Notes: generated from the sequence alone by a model not told the origin. A stretch of DNA of 5,143 bases from Pseudomonadota bacterium (GCA_023393895.1 JAEXBT010000149.1:1-5143); one strand, 5' to 3'; shown: positions 1 to 5,143, numbered from the stretch's first letter. A program made the numbers and translations.

Positions 1-1024
1 GATTGAACACCTGCACGTGGCCGGGACAGTTCATCGGCTTCAGCGCATAGGTGCGCTTCTCCGACTCGGTGAAGAACATGTTGTCCTGGTAGTTGTCCCA
101 GTGGCCGGACTTCTGCCACAGCGAGACATCCAGGATCTGCGGGCAGCGCACCTCGCCGTAGCCGGTGGCGCGATACACCGCGCGCATGTACTGCTCCACC
201 ACCTGCCAGATGCTCCAGCCCTTGGGGTGCCAGAAGACCAGGCCGGGGCCTTCTTCCTGCAGGTGGAACAGGCCCTGCGCCTTGGCGATCCTGCGGTGGT
301 CGCGCTTCTCGGCTTCCTCGATCTGGTGCAGGTGGGCCTTGAGGTCCTTGTCGTTCAGCCACGCGGTGCCGTAGATGCGCGAGAGCATGGCGTTGTTGTG
401 GTCGCCGCGCCAGTAGGCGCCGGCCACCTTCATCAGCTTGAAGCTGCGCAGCTTGTCGGTGCCCGGGACGTGCGGGCCGCGGCAGAGATCGGTGAACTCG
501 CCCTGCGAGTAGAGCGACAGGTCCTCGTTGGCCGGGATCGATTCGATGATTTCGGCCTTGTAGTGCTCGCCGATGCCCTTGAAGAAGGCCACCGCCTCGT
601 CACGGGTCTTCACGCTGCGGCTGACCGGGAGCGATTCCTTGACGATCTTCTGCATCTCCGCCTCGATGGCGGGCAGGTCTTCCGGGGTGAACGGGCGTTC
701 GTAGGCGAAGTCGTAATAGAAGCCGTTGTCGATGACCGGGCCGATGGTCACCTGCGTGCCGGGGTGCAGGCGCTGCACCGCCTGCGCCAGCAGGTGCGCG
801 GTGGAGTGGCGCAGGACCTCGAGGGCATCGGGGTGCTTGTCGGTGACGATTTCCAGCGAGGCATCGGACCCCATGCGGTAGCTGGTATCGACCAGCTGGC
901 CGTCCACCTTGCCCGCCAGCGCGGCCTTGGCCAGGCCCGGGCCGATGGAGGCGGCCACTTCGGCCACGGAAACGGGATTGTCGAATTCACGGCGGCTGCC
1001 GTCGGGAAGGGTAATGGCGATCAT
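1..1024 (-). CDS. thrS: Threonyl-tRNA synthetase, N-terminal 341 codons (partial at window edge)
   Basis: Class II aminoacyl-tRNA synthetase of the cytoplasm that charges tRNA-Thr with threonine using ATP and hydrolyses mischarged Ser-tRNA-Thr. The product starts [14 protein letters not shown], a typical TGS domain (about residues 1-61). The editing domain follows, with H73 and H77 in HSTAH and C181 and H185 in DLCRGPH; these match E. coli H73/H77/C182/H186 in position. The catalytic domain begins near residue 240 and reaches KPMNCPGHV, where C333 corresponds to the zinc/substrate-binding Cys334 of E. coli. The window ends at codon 341 of an expected ~635, so the rest of the catalytic core and the anticodon-binding domain lie outside. 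The ATG at 1024 was chosen because [10 protein letters not shown] aligns with the E. coli start MPVITLPDGS; the ribosome site before it is weak. An in-frame ATG at 1159 would add 45 residues, which is unlikely. In relatives infC, rpmI, rplT and pheST usually follow. Confidence 0.97.
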   Translation of the reverse strand, partial: MIAITLPDGSRREFDNPVSVAEVAASIGPGLAKAALAGKVDGQLVDTSYRMGSDASLEIVTDKHPDALEVLRHSTAHLLAQAVQRLHPGTQVTIGPVIDNGFYYDFAYERPFTPEDLPAIEAEMQKIVKESLPVSRSVKTRDEAVAFFKGIGEHYKAEIIESIPANEDLSLYSQGEFTDLCRGPHVPGTDKLRSFKLMKVAGAYWRGDHNNAMLSRIYGTAWLNDKDLKAHLHQIEEAEKRDHRRIAKAQGLFHLQEEGPGLVFWHPKGWSIWQVVEQYMRAVYRATGYGEVRCPQILDVSLWQKSGHWDNYQDNMFFTESEKRTYALKPMNCPGHVQVFN

Positions 1025-1043
1025 GGCTTCAACGGGAATTGGG

Positions 1044-1056
1044 GCGGGCTGCCCGC
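1044..1056 (-). promoter_or_regulatory. GC-rich hairpin 20 bases upstream of the thrS start
   Basis: The minus strand has a perfect inverted repeat GCGGG (1056-1052), loop CAG, CCCGC (1048-1044) in the thrS 5' untranslated region, between the terminator T-run and the weak ribosome binding region at about 1030-1037. The segment 1052-1043 (GCAGCCCGCC) could instead pair, with a 2-base bulge, with GGCGCTGC (1083-1076) in the 3' arm of the terminator. It may influence read-through or translation start; no role is proven by sequence alone. Confidence 0.35.
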
Positions 1057-1063
1057 AGGCAAC

Positions 1064-1109
1064 AAAAAAGACGCCGCAGCGCCTTTCGAATGCTTCGAAC
1101 GCGTCGGCG
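1064..1109 (-). terminator. Intrinsic terminator (attenuator) in the thrS leader
   Basis: The minus-strand RNA folds into a long hairpin. The outer stem is CGCCG (1109-1105) with CGGCG (1076-1072). A 2x2 mismatch follows, then GCG/CGC, then the self-complementary pair TTCGAA (1099-1094) and TTCGAA (1090-1085) closing a 3-base loop, with a 3-base bulge. An alternative outer register pairs GACGC (1105-1101) with GCGTC (1074-1070). A run of six T follows at 1069-1064. The hairpin begins 4 bases after the leader-peptide stop and ends 40 bases before the thrS ATG, so it can only act on transcription entering thrS. A terminator between a gene and its own promoter implies conditional read-through. 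Confidence 0.75.
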
Positions 1110-1112
1110 GGT

Positions 1113-1139
1113 TCAGGCGGGGGCGGTGGTAGTGTCCAT
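1113..1139 (-). CDS. thrS leader peptide with three consecutive Thr codons (MDTTTAPA)
   Basis: A short open frame between the thrS promoter and an intrinsic terminator reads ATG GAC ACT ACC ACC GCC CCC GCC TGA, giving MDTTTAPA. Three threonine codons in a row (1133-1125) directly upstream of a terminator that precedes the threonyl-tRNA synthetase gene are what a threonine attenuation leader should contain. The start is uncertain. The same frame is open to an upstream ATG at 1187, giving 24 residues with the same C-terminus. That ATG lies only about 6-9 bases from the predicted transcription start, so it would be nearly leaderless. The ATG at 1139 has no clear Shine-Dalgarno. The peptide is probably not functional itself; its translation would be the sensor, with ribosomes pausing on Thr codons when charged tRNA-Thr is scarce. 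Confidence 0.62.
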   Translation of the reverse strand: MDTTTAPA

Positions 1140-1200
1140 GTCGCACGCTCGGCCGGCATTTCCGCAGGCCACCTTCGATACAGTCATCGGTGTTTCCGCG

Positions 1201-1229
1201 ATTCTAGGCCGCCACTCGCGGGCCGGCAA
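1201..1229 (-). promoter_or_regulatory. Sigma-70 promoter of thrS and its leader
   Basis: On the minus strand a -35 box TTGCCG (1229-1224) is separated by exactly 17 bases from a -10 box TAGAAT (1206-1201). Both boxes are close to TTGACA and TATAAT. Transcription should start near 1196-1193. The -35 box lies only 9 bases beyond the stop codon of the zinc-ribbon gene, so thrS has its own promoter rather than depending on that gene. The spacing and match are seen in the sequence; activity is inferred. Confidence 0.72.
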
Positions 1230-1237
1230 GCCGCGCC

Positions 1238-1486
1238 TCAGCCCGCCGGCAGCGCCTGCACCCCAACGGCCGGCGGATCCGGGGACTGCGCGTCATCCAC
1301 GCCCTGGATGATGCGTGCGACATAAGGGGCCGCCATCAGCACCGCGATCAGCGCGATCACCCACCACAGCCATACCGGCCGCTTGCGGGGAGCGCCGGGG
1401 CCGGCGATGACCTTGCCGCAGGCCGTGCAAACGGTGGATGCCTCGCTGTTGGCCGTGCCGCAGGCCGGGCAGGTGCGCTGGGACAT
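1238..1486 (-). CDS. Small zinc-ribbon protein with one transmembrane helix, 82 aa, unknown function
   Basis: The product has an N-terminal zinc ribbon with two CxxC knuckles, CPAC (C6, C9) and CTAC (C20, C23), which should bind one zinc ion. A basic stretch APRKRP (residues 32-37) precedes one hydrophobic segment at about 38-60 (VWLWWVIALIAVLMAAPYV). The tail of about 20 residues is rich in Pro and Ala. With positive charge on the N-terminal side, the ribbon is expected in the cytoplasm and the tail in the periplasm. The ATG at 1486 was chosen because GAGGTGA lies 5 bases upstream, an almost ideal Shine-Dalgarno; the frame stays open upstream to 1618 but that part looks like noise. It sits between the kinase and thrS on the same strand, and the thrS promoter begins just after its stop. 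I do not recognise a specific family beyond the generic zinc-ribbon class. Confidence 0.85.
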   Translation of the reverse strand: MSQRTCPACGTANSEASTVCTACGKVIAGPGAPRKRPVWLWWVIALIAVLMAAPYVARIIQGVDDAQSPDPPAVGVQALPAG

Positions 1487-1490
1487 GGGG

Positions 1491-1497
1491 TTCACCT
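1491..1497 (-). promoter_or_regulatory. Strong ribosome binding site deciding the start of the zinc-ribbon gene
   Basis: The minus strand reads GAGGTGA, then ACCCC, then ATG. The 7-base match to the anti-Shine-Dalgarno and the 5-base spacing fix the start at 1486 rather than at upstream in-frame ATG codons. No convincing promoter was found in the ~110 bases upstream. Confidence 0.75.
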
Positions 1498-1553
1498 CGC
1501 GATTCCAGTGAACTCGACCGTAGCAGCGGGCCTGTGTCGGGGATGTCGGCATT

Positions 1554-1571
1554 GGCCGGATGCCTCCGGCC
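1554..1571 (-). terminator. GC hairpin between kinase and zinc-ribbon gene, possible weak terminator
   Basis: A perfect 7-bp stem, GGCCGGA (1571-1565) and TCCGGCC (1560-1554) with the 4-base loop GGCA, lies about 26 bases after the kinase stop codon. It has no T-run after it, so it is not a canonical intrinsic terminator. It could attenuate read-through, stabilise the 3' end of the mRNA, or do nothing. Confidence 0.3.
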
Positions 1572-1596
1572 TCTGGGGCGGCGGCTAGGCGTTCGT

Positions 1597-2418
1597 TCAG
1601 CCGGCGTCGGCCAGCCATGCCAGCGCCGTTCGCGCGATCGCCAGGTCATGGTCTGCGGAGGCCGCATCGCCATCCTCCAGGAACCACACCGCGGACAACG
1701 CGGAACGCGCGGCGGTCCATTGCGCCAGCCGCGCCGGTGACAGACTGGCCCCTGCCGCCACCCGCGCCAGATGCGCCGCGAAGCGCGCCGGGTCCGCCGC
1801 GTGTTTCAGGTCCGGGTTGCACAGGATCAGGGCGTGGTCGAAACCGCGATCGCCGAAGCGATCCTTGGGATCGATCGCCAGCCAGCCCCGTGCGCCGCCA
1901 TCCAGCACGTTGCGATGGTGGCAATCGCCATGCAACGGGACGAGGTCCCCCGGCGGCGTGGAGGCCAGCAGCGCGCGCGCCAACTGCGCGCAGTGTGAAA
2001 AAAGACCACCCCGCCGGGCCGCTTCGCGCTCCAACGCATCGAACCACGCCGCGAGCGGCGCCAGTGCGGGCGGCCGGGTGGCGCGCGGCGCATGCAGGCG
2101 CAGCAGGACCTCGCACAACACGCCGCTGGCCTCCAGGTCGGCCACGGCATCCTGCGTGGCCCATTGCAGCAGGTCCCGGTCGCCGGTGACGCGCTCCATC
2201 AGGACGACGTCGCCTTCGTACGCCAGCACGCGCACCGCGCCATCGCCACCCCACCACGCCAGCAACGGCAGGCCGGCACGCTCCTCCGGCGCCTTCGCGT
2301 GCTTGAGCATCGCGGCCTCGCCGGATCGTGTTCGCACCGGCAGCAGCGTGCTGGTCGCGGTGTGGAAAGGCTCGCCGTCCACGACCAGCTGCCACGCGTG
2401 CAGCCGCGATTCGAGCAT
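1597..2418 (-). CDS. APH(6)/hydroxyurea-type small-molecule kinase (StrB-like), 273 aa
   Basis: Member of the protein-kinase-like phosphotransferase fold, closest by eye to the aminoglycoside/hydroxyurea resistance kinases (streptomycin 6-phosphotransferase, StrB type), which transfer ATP phosphate to a hydroxyl of a small molecule in the cytoplasm. The N-lobe has a candidate ATP-binding lysine in AMLKHAK (K39) and a hinge-like VVLMERV (71-77). The C-lobe has the catalytic loop LHGDCHHRNVL with D165 and N170, followed by AIDPKDRFGDRGFD, where D183 takes the metal-binding place of the DFG aspartate. The string HGD..H.NVL..G.RGWLAIDPK is characteristic of the StrB family, and ~270 residues is the usual length. 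The ATG at 2418 lies 4 bases after the stop of the yoaE-like gene, so translational coupling is likely; the frame is open further upstream but would overlap that gene. Chromosomal homologues often have unknown natural substrates, so streptomycin resistance should not be assumed. Confidence 0.86.
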   Translation of the reverse strand: MLESRLHAWQLVVDGEPFHTATSTLLPVRTRSGEAAMLKHAKAPEERAGLPLLAWWGGDGAVRVLAYEGDVVLMERVTGDRDLLQWATQDAVADLEASGVLCEVLLRLHAPRATRPPALAPLAAWFDALEREAARRGGLFSHCAQLARALLASTPPGDLVPLHGDCHHRNVLDGGARGWLAIDPKDRFGDRGFDHALILCNPDLKHAADPARFAAHLARVAAGASLSPARLAQWTAARSALSAVWFLEDGDAASADHDLAIARTALAWLADAG

Positions 2419-2422
2419 CAAC

Positions 2423-3964
2423 TCATTCGGCCAGCGGTTGCAGGGTCGCCCGACCGACCCGGCGCCGCTCGAGCGAATCCGCGCGGATGCTCCAGCCACC
2501 GGCCTCGATCACGTCGCCTTCCACCGGAAGCCGGCCGAGCAGGTGCAGGAACAGGCCGGACAGCGACACATAGGTGGTGGCACGCGGCAGGCGCACGCCG
2601 GTGGCACGCTCCAGATCCTCCATCGACATGGAGGCATCCACGCGCCAGCCACCGTCGTCGAGCCGCTCGGCGCCGTATTCGGCGTCGCGGGTGTCGGCGA
2701 GGTCGCCCGCGATCGCCGCGAGCAGGTCGTTCGCGGTGACCAGCCCTTCGATGCTGCCGTATTCGTCCACCACCACGGCCAGCGGGATCGGGTGCTCGCG
2801 GATGCGCTCCAGCGCAGCCAGCGCCGTGCTGCCTTCCTGCAACACCAACGGCTCGCGCAGGTGATCGGCCAAGGCCAGCGGCTTGCCCGACAGCACACCG
2901 GCCAGCACGTCGCGGCTCTGCACCACGCCCTGCAGGTTGTCCAGCTGCCCGTCGCTGACCAGCAGCCGGGTGTGCGGCGACGCCATCATCCGGTCGGTGG
3001 CGTGCTCGCTGCCGCGGGAGGAATCGATCCACTCGATGTCGGAACGCACCGTCATCACGCTGGCGACCGAACGCTCGGCCAACGTGAGGACGCTGCGGAT
3101 CATGTCGTGCTCGGCCGGCTGCAGGCGCTCGTCGCTGTCGCCCGTGCCGGGCTTCGCACCCTCCTCGCCGCCGTTCTCCGGCTCCTCGCGCGCGCCCAGG
3201 AGCGCGGTCAGGGCTTCGGCGGTTCGCTGGCGGAACGGCAGCTTGCTCGCGGTCTTCTCGCGCTTGAAGCGGGAGAACTGGTTGAAGCTCTCGATCAGGA
3301 TCGAGAACACGATCGCCGCGTACAGGTAGCCCTTCGGAATCTTGAACCCGAGGCCCTCGGCCACCAGGCTGAAGCCGATCATCAACAGGAAGCCCAGGCA
3401 CAGCACCACCACGGTCGGGTGCTTGTTGACGAAGTTGGTCAGCGGCTTGCTGGCCAGCAGCATCACCGCCATCGCGATGGTGACCGCGGCATACATCACG
3501 CCAAGCTCGTCGACCATGCCGACCGCGGTGATCACCGAATCCAGCGAGAACACCGCGTCGAGGATCACGATCTGGGTGACCACCACGCCGAAACTGGCGA
3601 ACGCCTTGTTGGCGTTGCTGGCATGCGCGGTGCCTTCCAGGCGTTCGTGCAGCTCCATCGTCGCCTTGAACAGCAGGAACAGGCCGCCACCGAGCAGGAT
3701 CAGATCGCGTCCGGAGAAGGGATGATCGAACACCGTGAACAACGGCGTGGTCAGGCGCATGATCCACGAGAGCGCCGCCAGCAGCACCAGCCGCATCAAC
3801 AGCGCGAGCGACAGGCCGATGATGCGGGCCTTGTCGCGCTGCTCCGGCGGCAGCTTGTCCGCGAGGATGGCGATGAACACCAGGTTGTCGATGCCGAGGA
3901 TGATTTCCAGGACCACGAGGGTCGCGAGGCCCATCCAGATGGTGGGATCAGACAGCCATTCCAT
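2423..3964 (-). CDS. yoaE: YoaE-type inner membrane protein: TerC domain + CBS pair + CorC/HlyC domain, 513 aa
   Basis: Integral membrane protein very like E. coli YoaE (about 518 aa) from its first residues. The TerC domain (about 1-230) has some seven hydrophobic segments and both signature motifs: [17 protein letters not shown] with E20, D26 and N27, and [17 protein letters not shown] with D136 and D142. These acidic and polar intramembrane residues are typical of the TerC/LysE-like transporter superfamily. [16 protein letters not shown] (182-197) and [10 protein letters not shown] (209-218) are also conserved. A charged, Gly/Glu-rich linker (257-287) leads to two CBS domains (about 300-420; DEYG at 400-403, usually a nucleotide-sensing module) and a CorC/HlyC C-terminal domain (about 430-510). 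Some TerC proteins export manganese; for the YoaE branch the substrate is not settled, so metal-ion transport is an inference. The ATG at 3964 matches the family start ([10 protein letters not shown]); no clear Shine-Dalgarno precedes it. Confidence 0.93.
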   Translation of the reverse strand: MEWLSDPTIWMGLATLVVLEIILGIDNLVFIAILADKLPPEQRDKARIIGLSLALLMRLVLLAALSWIMRLTTPLFTVFDHPFSGRDLILLGGGLFLLFKATMELHERLEGTAHASNANKAFASFGVVVTQIVILDAVFSLDSVITAVGMVDELGVMYAAVTIAMAVMLLASKPLTNFVNKHPTVVVLCLGFLLMIGFSLVAEGLGFKIPKGYLYAAIVFSILIESFNQFSRFKREKTASKLPFRQRTAEALTALLGAREEPENGGEEGAKPGTGDSDERLQPAEHDMIRSVLTLAERSVASVMTVRSDIEWIDSSRGSEHATDRMMASPHTRLLVSDGQLDNLQGVVQSRDVLAGVLSGKPLALADHLREPLVLQEGSTALAALERIREHPIPLAVVVDEYGSIEGLVTANDLLAAIAGDLADTRDAEYGAERLDDGGWRVDASMSMEDLERATGVRLPRATTYVSLSGLFLHLLGRLPVEGDVIEAGGWSIRADSLERRRVGRATLQPLAE

Positions 3965-3993
3965 GCGCGGTTTCGTTCGAGGGAGGGAGCCCG

Positions 3994-3999
3994 ATACTA
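3994..3999 (-). promoter_or_regulatory. Possible -10 element for the yoaE-kinase transcript
   Basis: TAGTAT on the minus strand (3999-3994) resembles TATAAT and lies 30 bases before the ATG, which would give a 5' leader of about 23 bases. The best -35 candidate (CCTGCC, 4022-4017, 17-base spacer) is poor. This is the only promoter-like element in the gap upstream of the gene. Confidence 0.35.
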
Positions 4000-4245
4000 G
4001 CGCAGGGGGTGTCAGGGGCAGGTGCTGGCGCCCGAGCCCACGCAGCCGCGGACAAGTACGCCCTTGATGGACTTCAGCTCGCCGTCTCTGGCTGGGACGG
4101 CCATCCAGTGCCTGCGTGACTCCGGGCAGGGATCAAGCGAACCACGGCGCCTGAAGTCGAGCCCGGGGAGTCGTGGCCCGAGTCGATCCCGCATCCACCG
4201 GACGAAGTTGCCAGCTTCACTGGGACAATCTGGGACACAAGAAAC
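4000..4245. other. Intergenic stretch with no convincing gene
   Basis: About 245 bases separate the tRNA-Val terminator from the yoaE promoter region. Both strands have open frames of 90-105 codons here. The minus-strand one begins inside the tRNA transcript before its terminator, the plus-strand one runs into the tRNA gene, and neither has a ribosome site or a recognisable domain. An 8-base inverted repeat (GACTTCAG 4070-4077, CTGAAGTC 4151-4158) spans 73 bases, and a TGGGACA tandem repeat lies at 4221-4237. The sequence may be the decayed remnant of something inserted downstream of the tRNA. Confidence 0.5.
4220..4237. repeat. Tandem CTGGGACA repeat beside the tRNA-Val terminator
   Basis: CTGGGACA occurs at 4220-4227 and again at 4230-4237, a 10-base period equal to about one helical turn. 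It lies 70-87 bases beyond the tRNA 3' end. Short repeats one turn apart near a tRNA 3' end can be arm-type binding sites for tyrosine recombinases. No integrase gene is present in the window, so this would be a remnant if real. Confidence 0.4.
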
Positions 4246-4270
4246 AAAAAACCCCGGCTCTCGCCAGGGT
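4246..4270 (-). terminator. Intrinsic terminator after tRNA-Val
   Basis: On the minus strand a 7-bp stem CCCTGGC (4269-4263) pairs with GCCGGGG (4258-4252), including one G-U pair, and closes a GAGA tetraloop of the stable GNRA type. A run of six T follows (4251-4246). The A-rich bases before the stem can extend the pairing. It starts 37 bases after the encoded CCA end and ends the tRNA transcript. Confidence 0.88.
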
Positions 4271-4306
4271 GTTTTGGCCAAAAATCAGACCCAAGTCATT
4301 GATTTT

Positions 4307-4381
4307 TGGTGGGCGGTACAGGGTTCGAACCTGTGACCCCTACCATGTCAAGGTAGTGCTCTACCGCTGAGCTAACCGCCC
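4307..4381 (-). tRNA. tRNA-Val (anticodon GAC), CCA encoded
   Basis: A complete 75-base cloverleaf is visible. The acceptor stem is GGGCGGT with ACCGCCC. The D arm GCTC/GAGC encloses AGCGGTA. The anticodon stem CTACC/GGTAG encloses the loop TTGACAT with anticodon GAC, which reads valine GUC and GUU codons. A 5-base variable region GGGTC follows, then the T arm ACAGG/CCTGT with TTCGAAC, discriminator A and encoded CCA (4310-4307). It is a single-gene unit with its own promoter and terminator. No substitutions at conserved tRNA positions were noticed. Confidence 0.97.
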
Positions 4382-4392
4382 GAAGGTGCGAA

Positions 4393-4421
4393 ATCGTAGT
4401 CGTTTTTCGGTTTGGAGGCAA
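4393..4421 (-). promoter_or_regulatory. Sigma-70 promoter of tRNA-Val
   Basis: On the minus strand TTGCCT (4421-4416) and TACGAT (4398-4393) are separated by exactly 17 bases. The -10 box ends 11 bases before the mature 5' end of the tRNA, so transcription should start only a few bases ahead of it. An A/T-rich spacer segment (CCGAAAAACGAC) is present. The promoter lies about 60 bases after the stop of the ADP-ribosylglycohydrolase gene. Confidence 0.72.
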
Positions 4422-4484
4422 GGGGACACGCAATGCAGCAAAGCCTTCCCCGAGCCCGACCTGCTGGAGAAGCTACTTTCAGGA

Positions 4485-5143
4485 TCATGGCCGATGCGGG
4501 AGCTCACGATGCCGCAAGAGGCCTTCCAGTAACGGCTGAAGGATCTCCTGGCCACGCAAGGCATCGCGCCACGGCCTCGGGATCGCTTCAAACCCATGCA
4601 TCAGGCCCGCGATCCCGCCCGCCACGCAGGCGGTGGTATCGGTGTCATGGCCATAGCGGATGGCACGCCGCACGCAGGCGGCGTAGTCGGCAGTCTCCAG
4701 CACCGCCGCCCGTGCAGACCACAGGGTATCGAGCACGTAACCGGTGCCACCGATGGTCTCGGCGTTGACCGGATCGAGGACGCGCTCGACTTCATCCATC
4801 GCCAATCCGGCCTCAGGCGCGAGGGCACGCAGTCGTTGCACCGCCCAATCCCATGGTTGCGCCTGCCCTTGCAGGGTGGCGCGTGCCCACAGACAGTACA
4901 TCGCACAGCACACCTGCGACTGCATGTGGCCGTGCGTCGGCAAGGACTGACGAGCGGCCAATCGCACCAATTCCACGTCGTCGCCGCCATGCCATAGCAC
5001 CAGCGGCAGGACGCGCATGAGGGAGCCGTTGCCATTGTCGCGCTCGGTGGCAGGCCCTGCCTGCTCGGGCGGGACACCGTTGCCCAATCGATTGATGGCG
5101 CTGCTCGTCTGCCCGCCGATATCGAACACCGAACGGTTGACGG
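4485..5143 (-). CDS. ADP-ribosylglycohydrolase family protein (DraG/ARH), C-terminal part, 5' end outside window
   Basis: Enzymes of this family remove ADP-ribose from modified proteins, nucleic acids or small molecules, using a two-metal (Mg or Mn) centre in an all-alpha fold. The frame runs open to the window edge, so about 218 codons of an expected ~300 are visible. FDIGGQTSSAI near the edge is the usual internal family segment, so the GTG at 5129 is not a real start. NGNGSLMRVLPLVL, 33-46 residues after that GTG, matches the family GNGSLMR block. The metal-ligand motif appears late as YGHDTDTTACVAGGIAGL, the counterpart of GxDTDTxAAxxGxxxG, with both aspartates present. The N-terminal metal-ligand segment lies outside the window. 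The TGA is at 4487-4485. No partner ADP-ribosyltransferase is visible, and the substrate cannot be told from this part. The family call is firm; catalytic competence cannot be confirmed without the N-terminus. Confidence 0.9.
   Translation of the reverse strand, partial: VNRSVFDIGGQTSSAINRLGNGVPPEQAGPATERDNGNGSLMRVLPLVLWHGGDDVELVRLAARQSLPTHGHMQSQVCCAMYCLWARATLQGQAQPWDWAVQRLRALAPEAGLAMDEVERVLDPVNAETIGGTGYVLDTLWSARAAVLETADYAACVRRAIRYGHDTDTTACVAGGIAGLMHGFEAIPRPWRDALRGQEILQPLLEGLLRHRELPHRP

Noticed and set aside
17..1132. 371-codon plus-strand open frame
   Set aside because: It is fully antisense to thrS, whose minus-strand product is recognisable residue by residue. The frame is a by-product of GC-rich codon use and shows no family signature.
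1597..2418. Acquired streptomycin-resistance gene
   Set aside because: The kinase resembles StrB, but it is embedded with coupled spacing in a chromosomal operon, has the same GC-rich base use as its neighbours, and shows no mobile element nearby. Acquisition or resistance cannot be claimed.
1817..4000. 727-codon plus-strand open frame rich in His, Gln and Arg
   Set aside because: It is antisense to both the kinase and the yoaE-like gene. Its composition is that of a reverse-complement shadow, and both opposing genes have clear conserved motifs.
4070..4158. 8-base inverted repeat GACTTCAG / CTGAAGTC in the intergenic region
   Set aside because: The arms are short and 73 bases apart, with no adjacent T-run or gene start. 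Chance occurrence is plausible, so no operator or element ends are claimed.
4012..4281. 89-codon minus-strand frame between tRNA-Val and yoaE
   Set aside because: Its start lies inside the tRNA transcript, before the tRNA terminator, and no ribosome site or promoter supports it. A shorter version from an internal ATG (about 30 codons) is too short to judge and has no recognisable domain.
4022..4336. 104-codon plus-strand frame
   Set aside because: It runs through the tRNA terminator and into the tRNA-Val gene on the opposite strand, and its tail is a translation of tRNA sequence.
4361..4597. 78-codon minus-strand frame overlapping the end of the ADP-ribosylglycohydrolase gene and the tRNA promoter
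   Set aside because: It overlaps a firm coding region, the tRNA promoter and the tRNA 5' end, and has no ribosome site or family match.

Overview
This is a GC-rich bacterial chromosomal window. The proteins and their arrangement (thrS at one edge, a YoaE-type TerC/CBS/CorC protein, a StrB-like kinase, a tRNA-Val) best fit a gammaproteobacterium of the Xanthomonadaceae/Lysobacteraceae. That placement comes from recalled protein similarity and base composition, not from a database search. Every gene I can support lies on the minus strand, so the window is best read from right to left. The long plus-strand open frames are antisense shadows of these genes, as expected in GC-rich DNA.

Layout in transcription order: (1) 5143-4485, the C-terminal ~218 codons of an ADP-ribosylglycohydrolase (DraG/ARH family), cut by the window edge. 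(2) 4421-4393 promoter, 4381-4307 tRNA-Val(GAC) with encoded CCA, and 4270-4246 intrinsic terminator: a complete single-gene tRNA unit. (3) 4245-4000, a stretch with no convincing gene, containing a tandem TGGGACA repeat next to the tRNA terminator. (4) 3964-2423, a 513-aa membrane protein of the YoaE type (TerC transporter domain, paired CBS domains, CorC/HlyC C-terminal domain). Four bases after its stop comes (5) 2418-1597, a 273-aa APH(6)/hydroxyurea-type small-molecule kinase, so these two are probably one transcript. (6) 1486-1238, an 82-aa zinc-ribbon plus single-membrane-helix protein with an excellent ribosome binding site. (7) 1229-1024, a dedicated thrS control region. (8) 1024-1, the first 341 codons of threonyl-tRNA synthetase, continuing past the left edge.

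The most interesting part is the thrS control region. It has a near-consensus sigma-70 promoter, a short leader reading frame containing three consecutive threonine codons (MDTTTAPA at its end), a strong intrinsic terminator four bases after the leader stop, and a further GC hairpin just before the thrS start. This layout is the signature of ribosome-mediated transcription attenuation responding to charged tRNA-Thr. It differs from the E. coli thrS system, where the protein represses translation of its own mRNA. No antiterminator is obvious by eye, so the switching mechanism is inferred, but the parts are directly visible.

I see no transposase, CRISPR array, phage gene or toxin-antitoxin module, and no evidence of a large new multi-gene system. 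The remaining points worth checking are the kinase coupled to the TerC-like protein and the possible old integration scar beside tRNA-Val.
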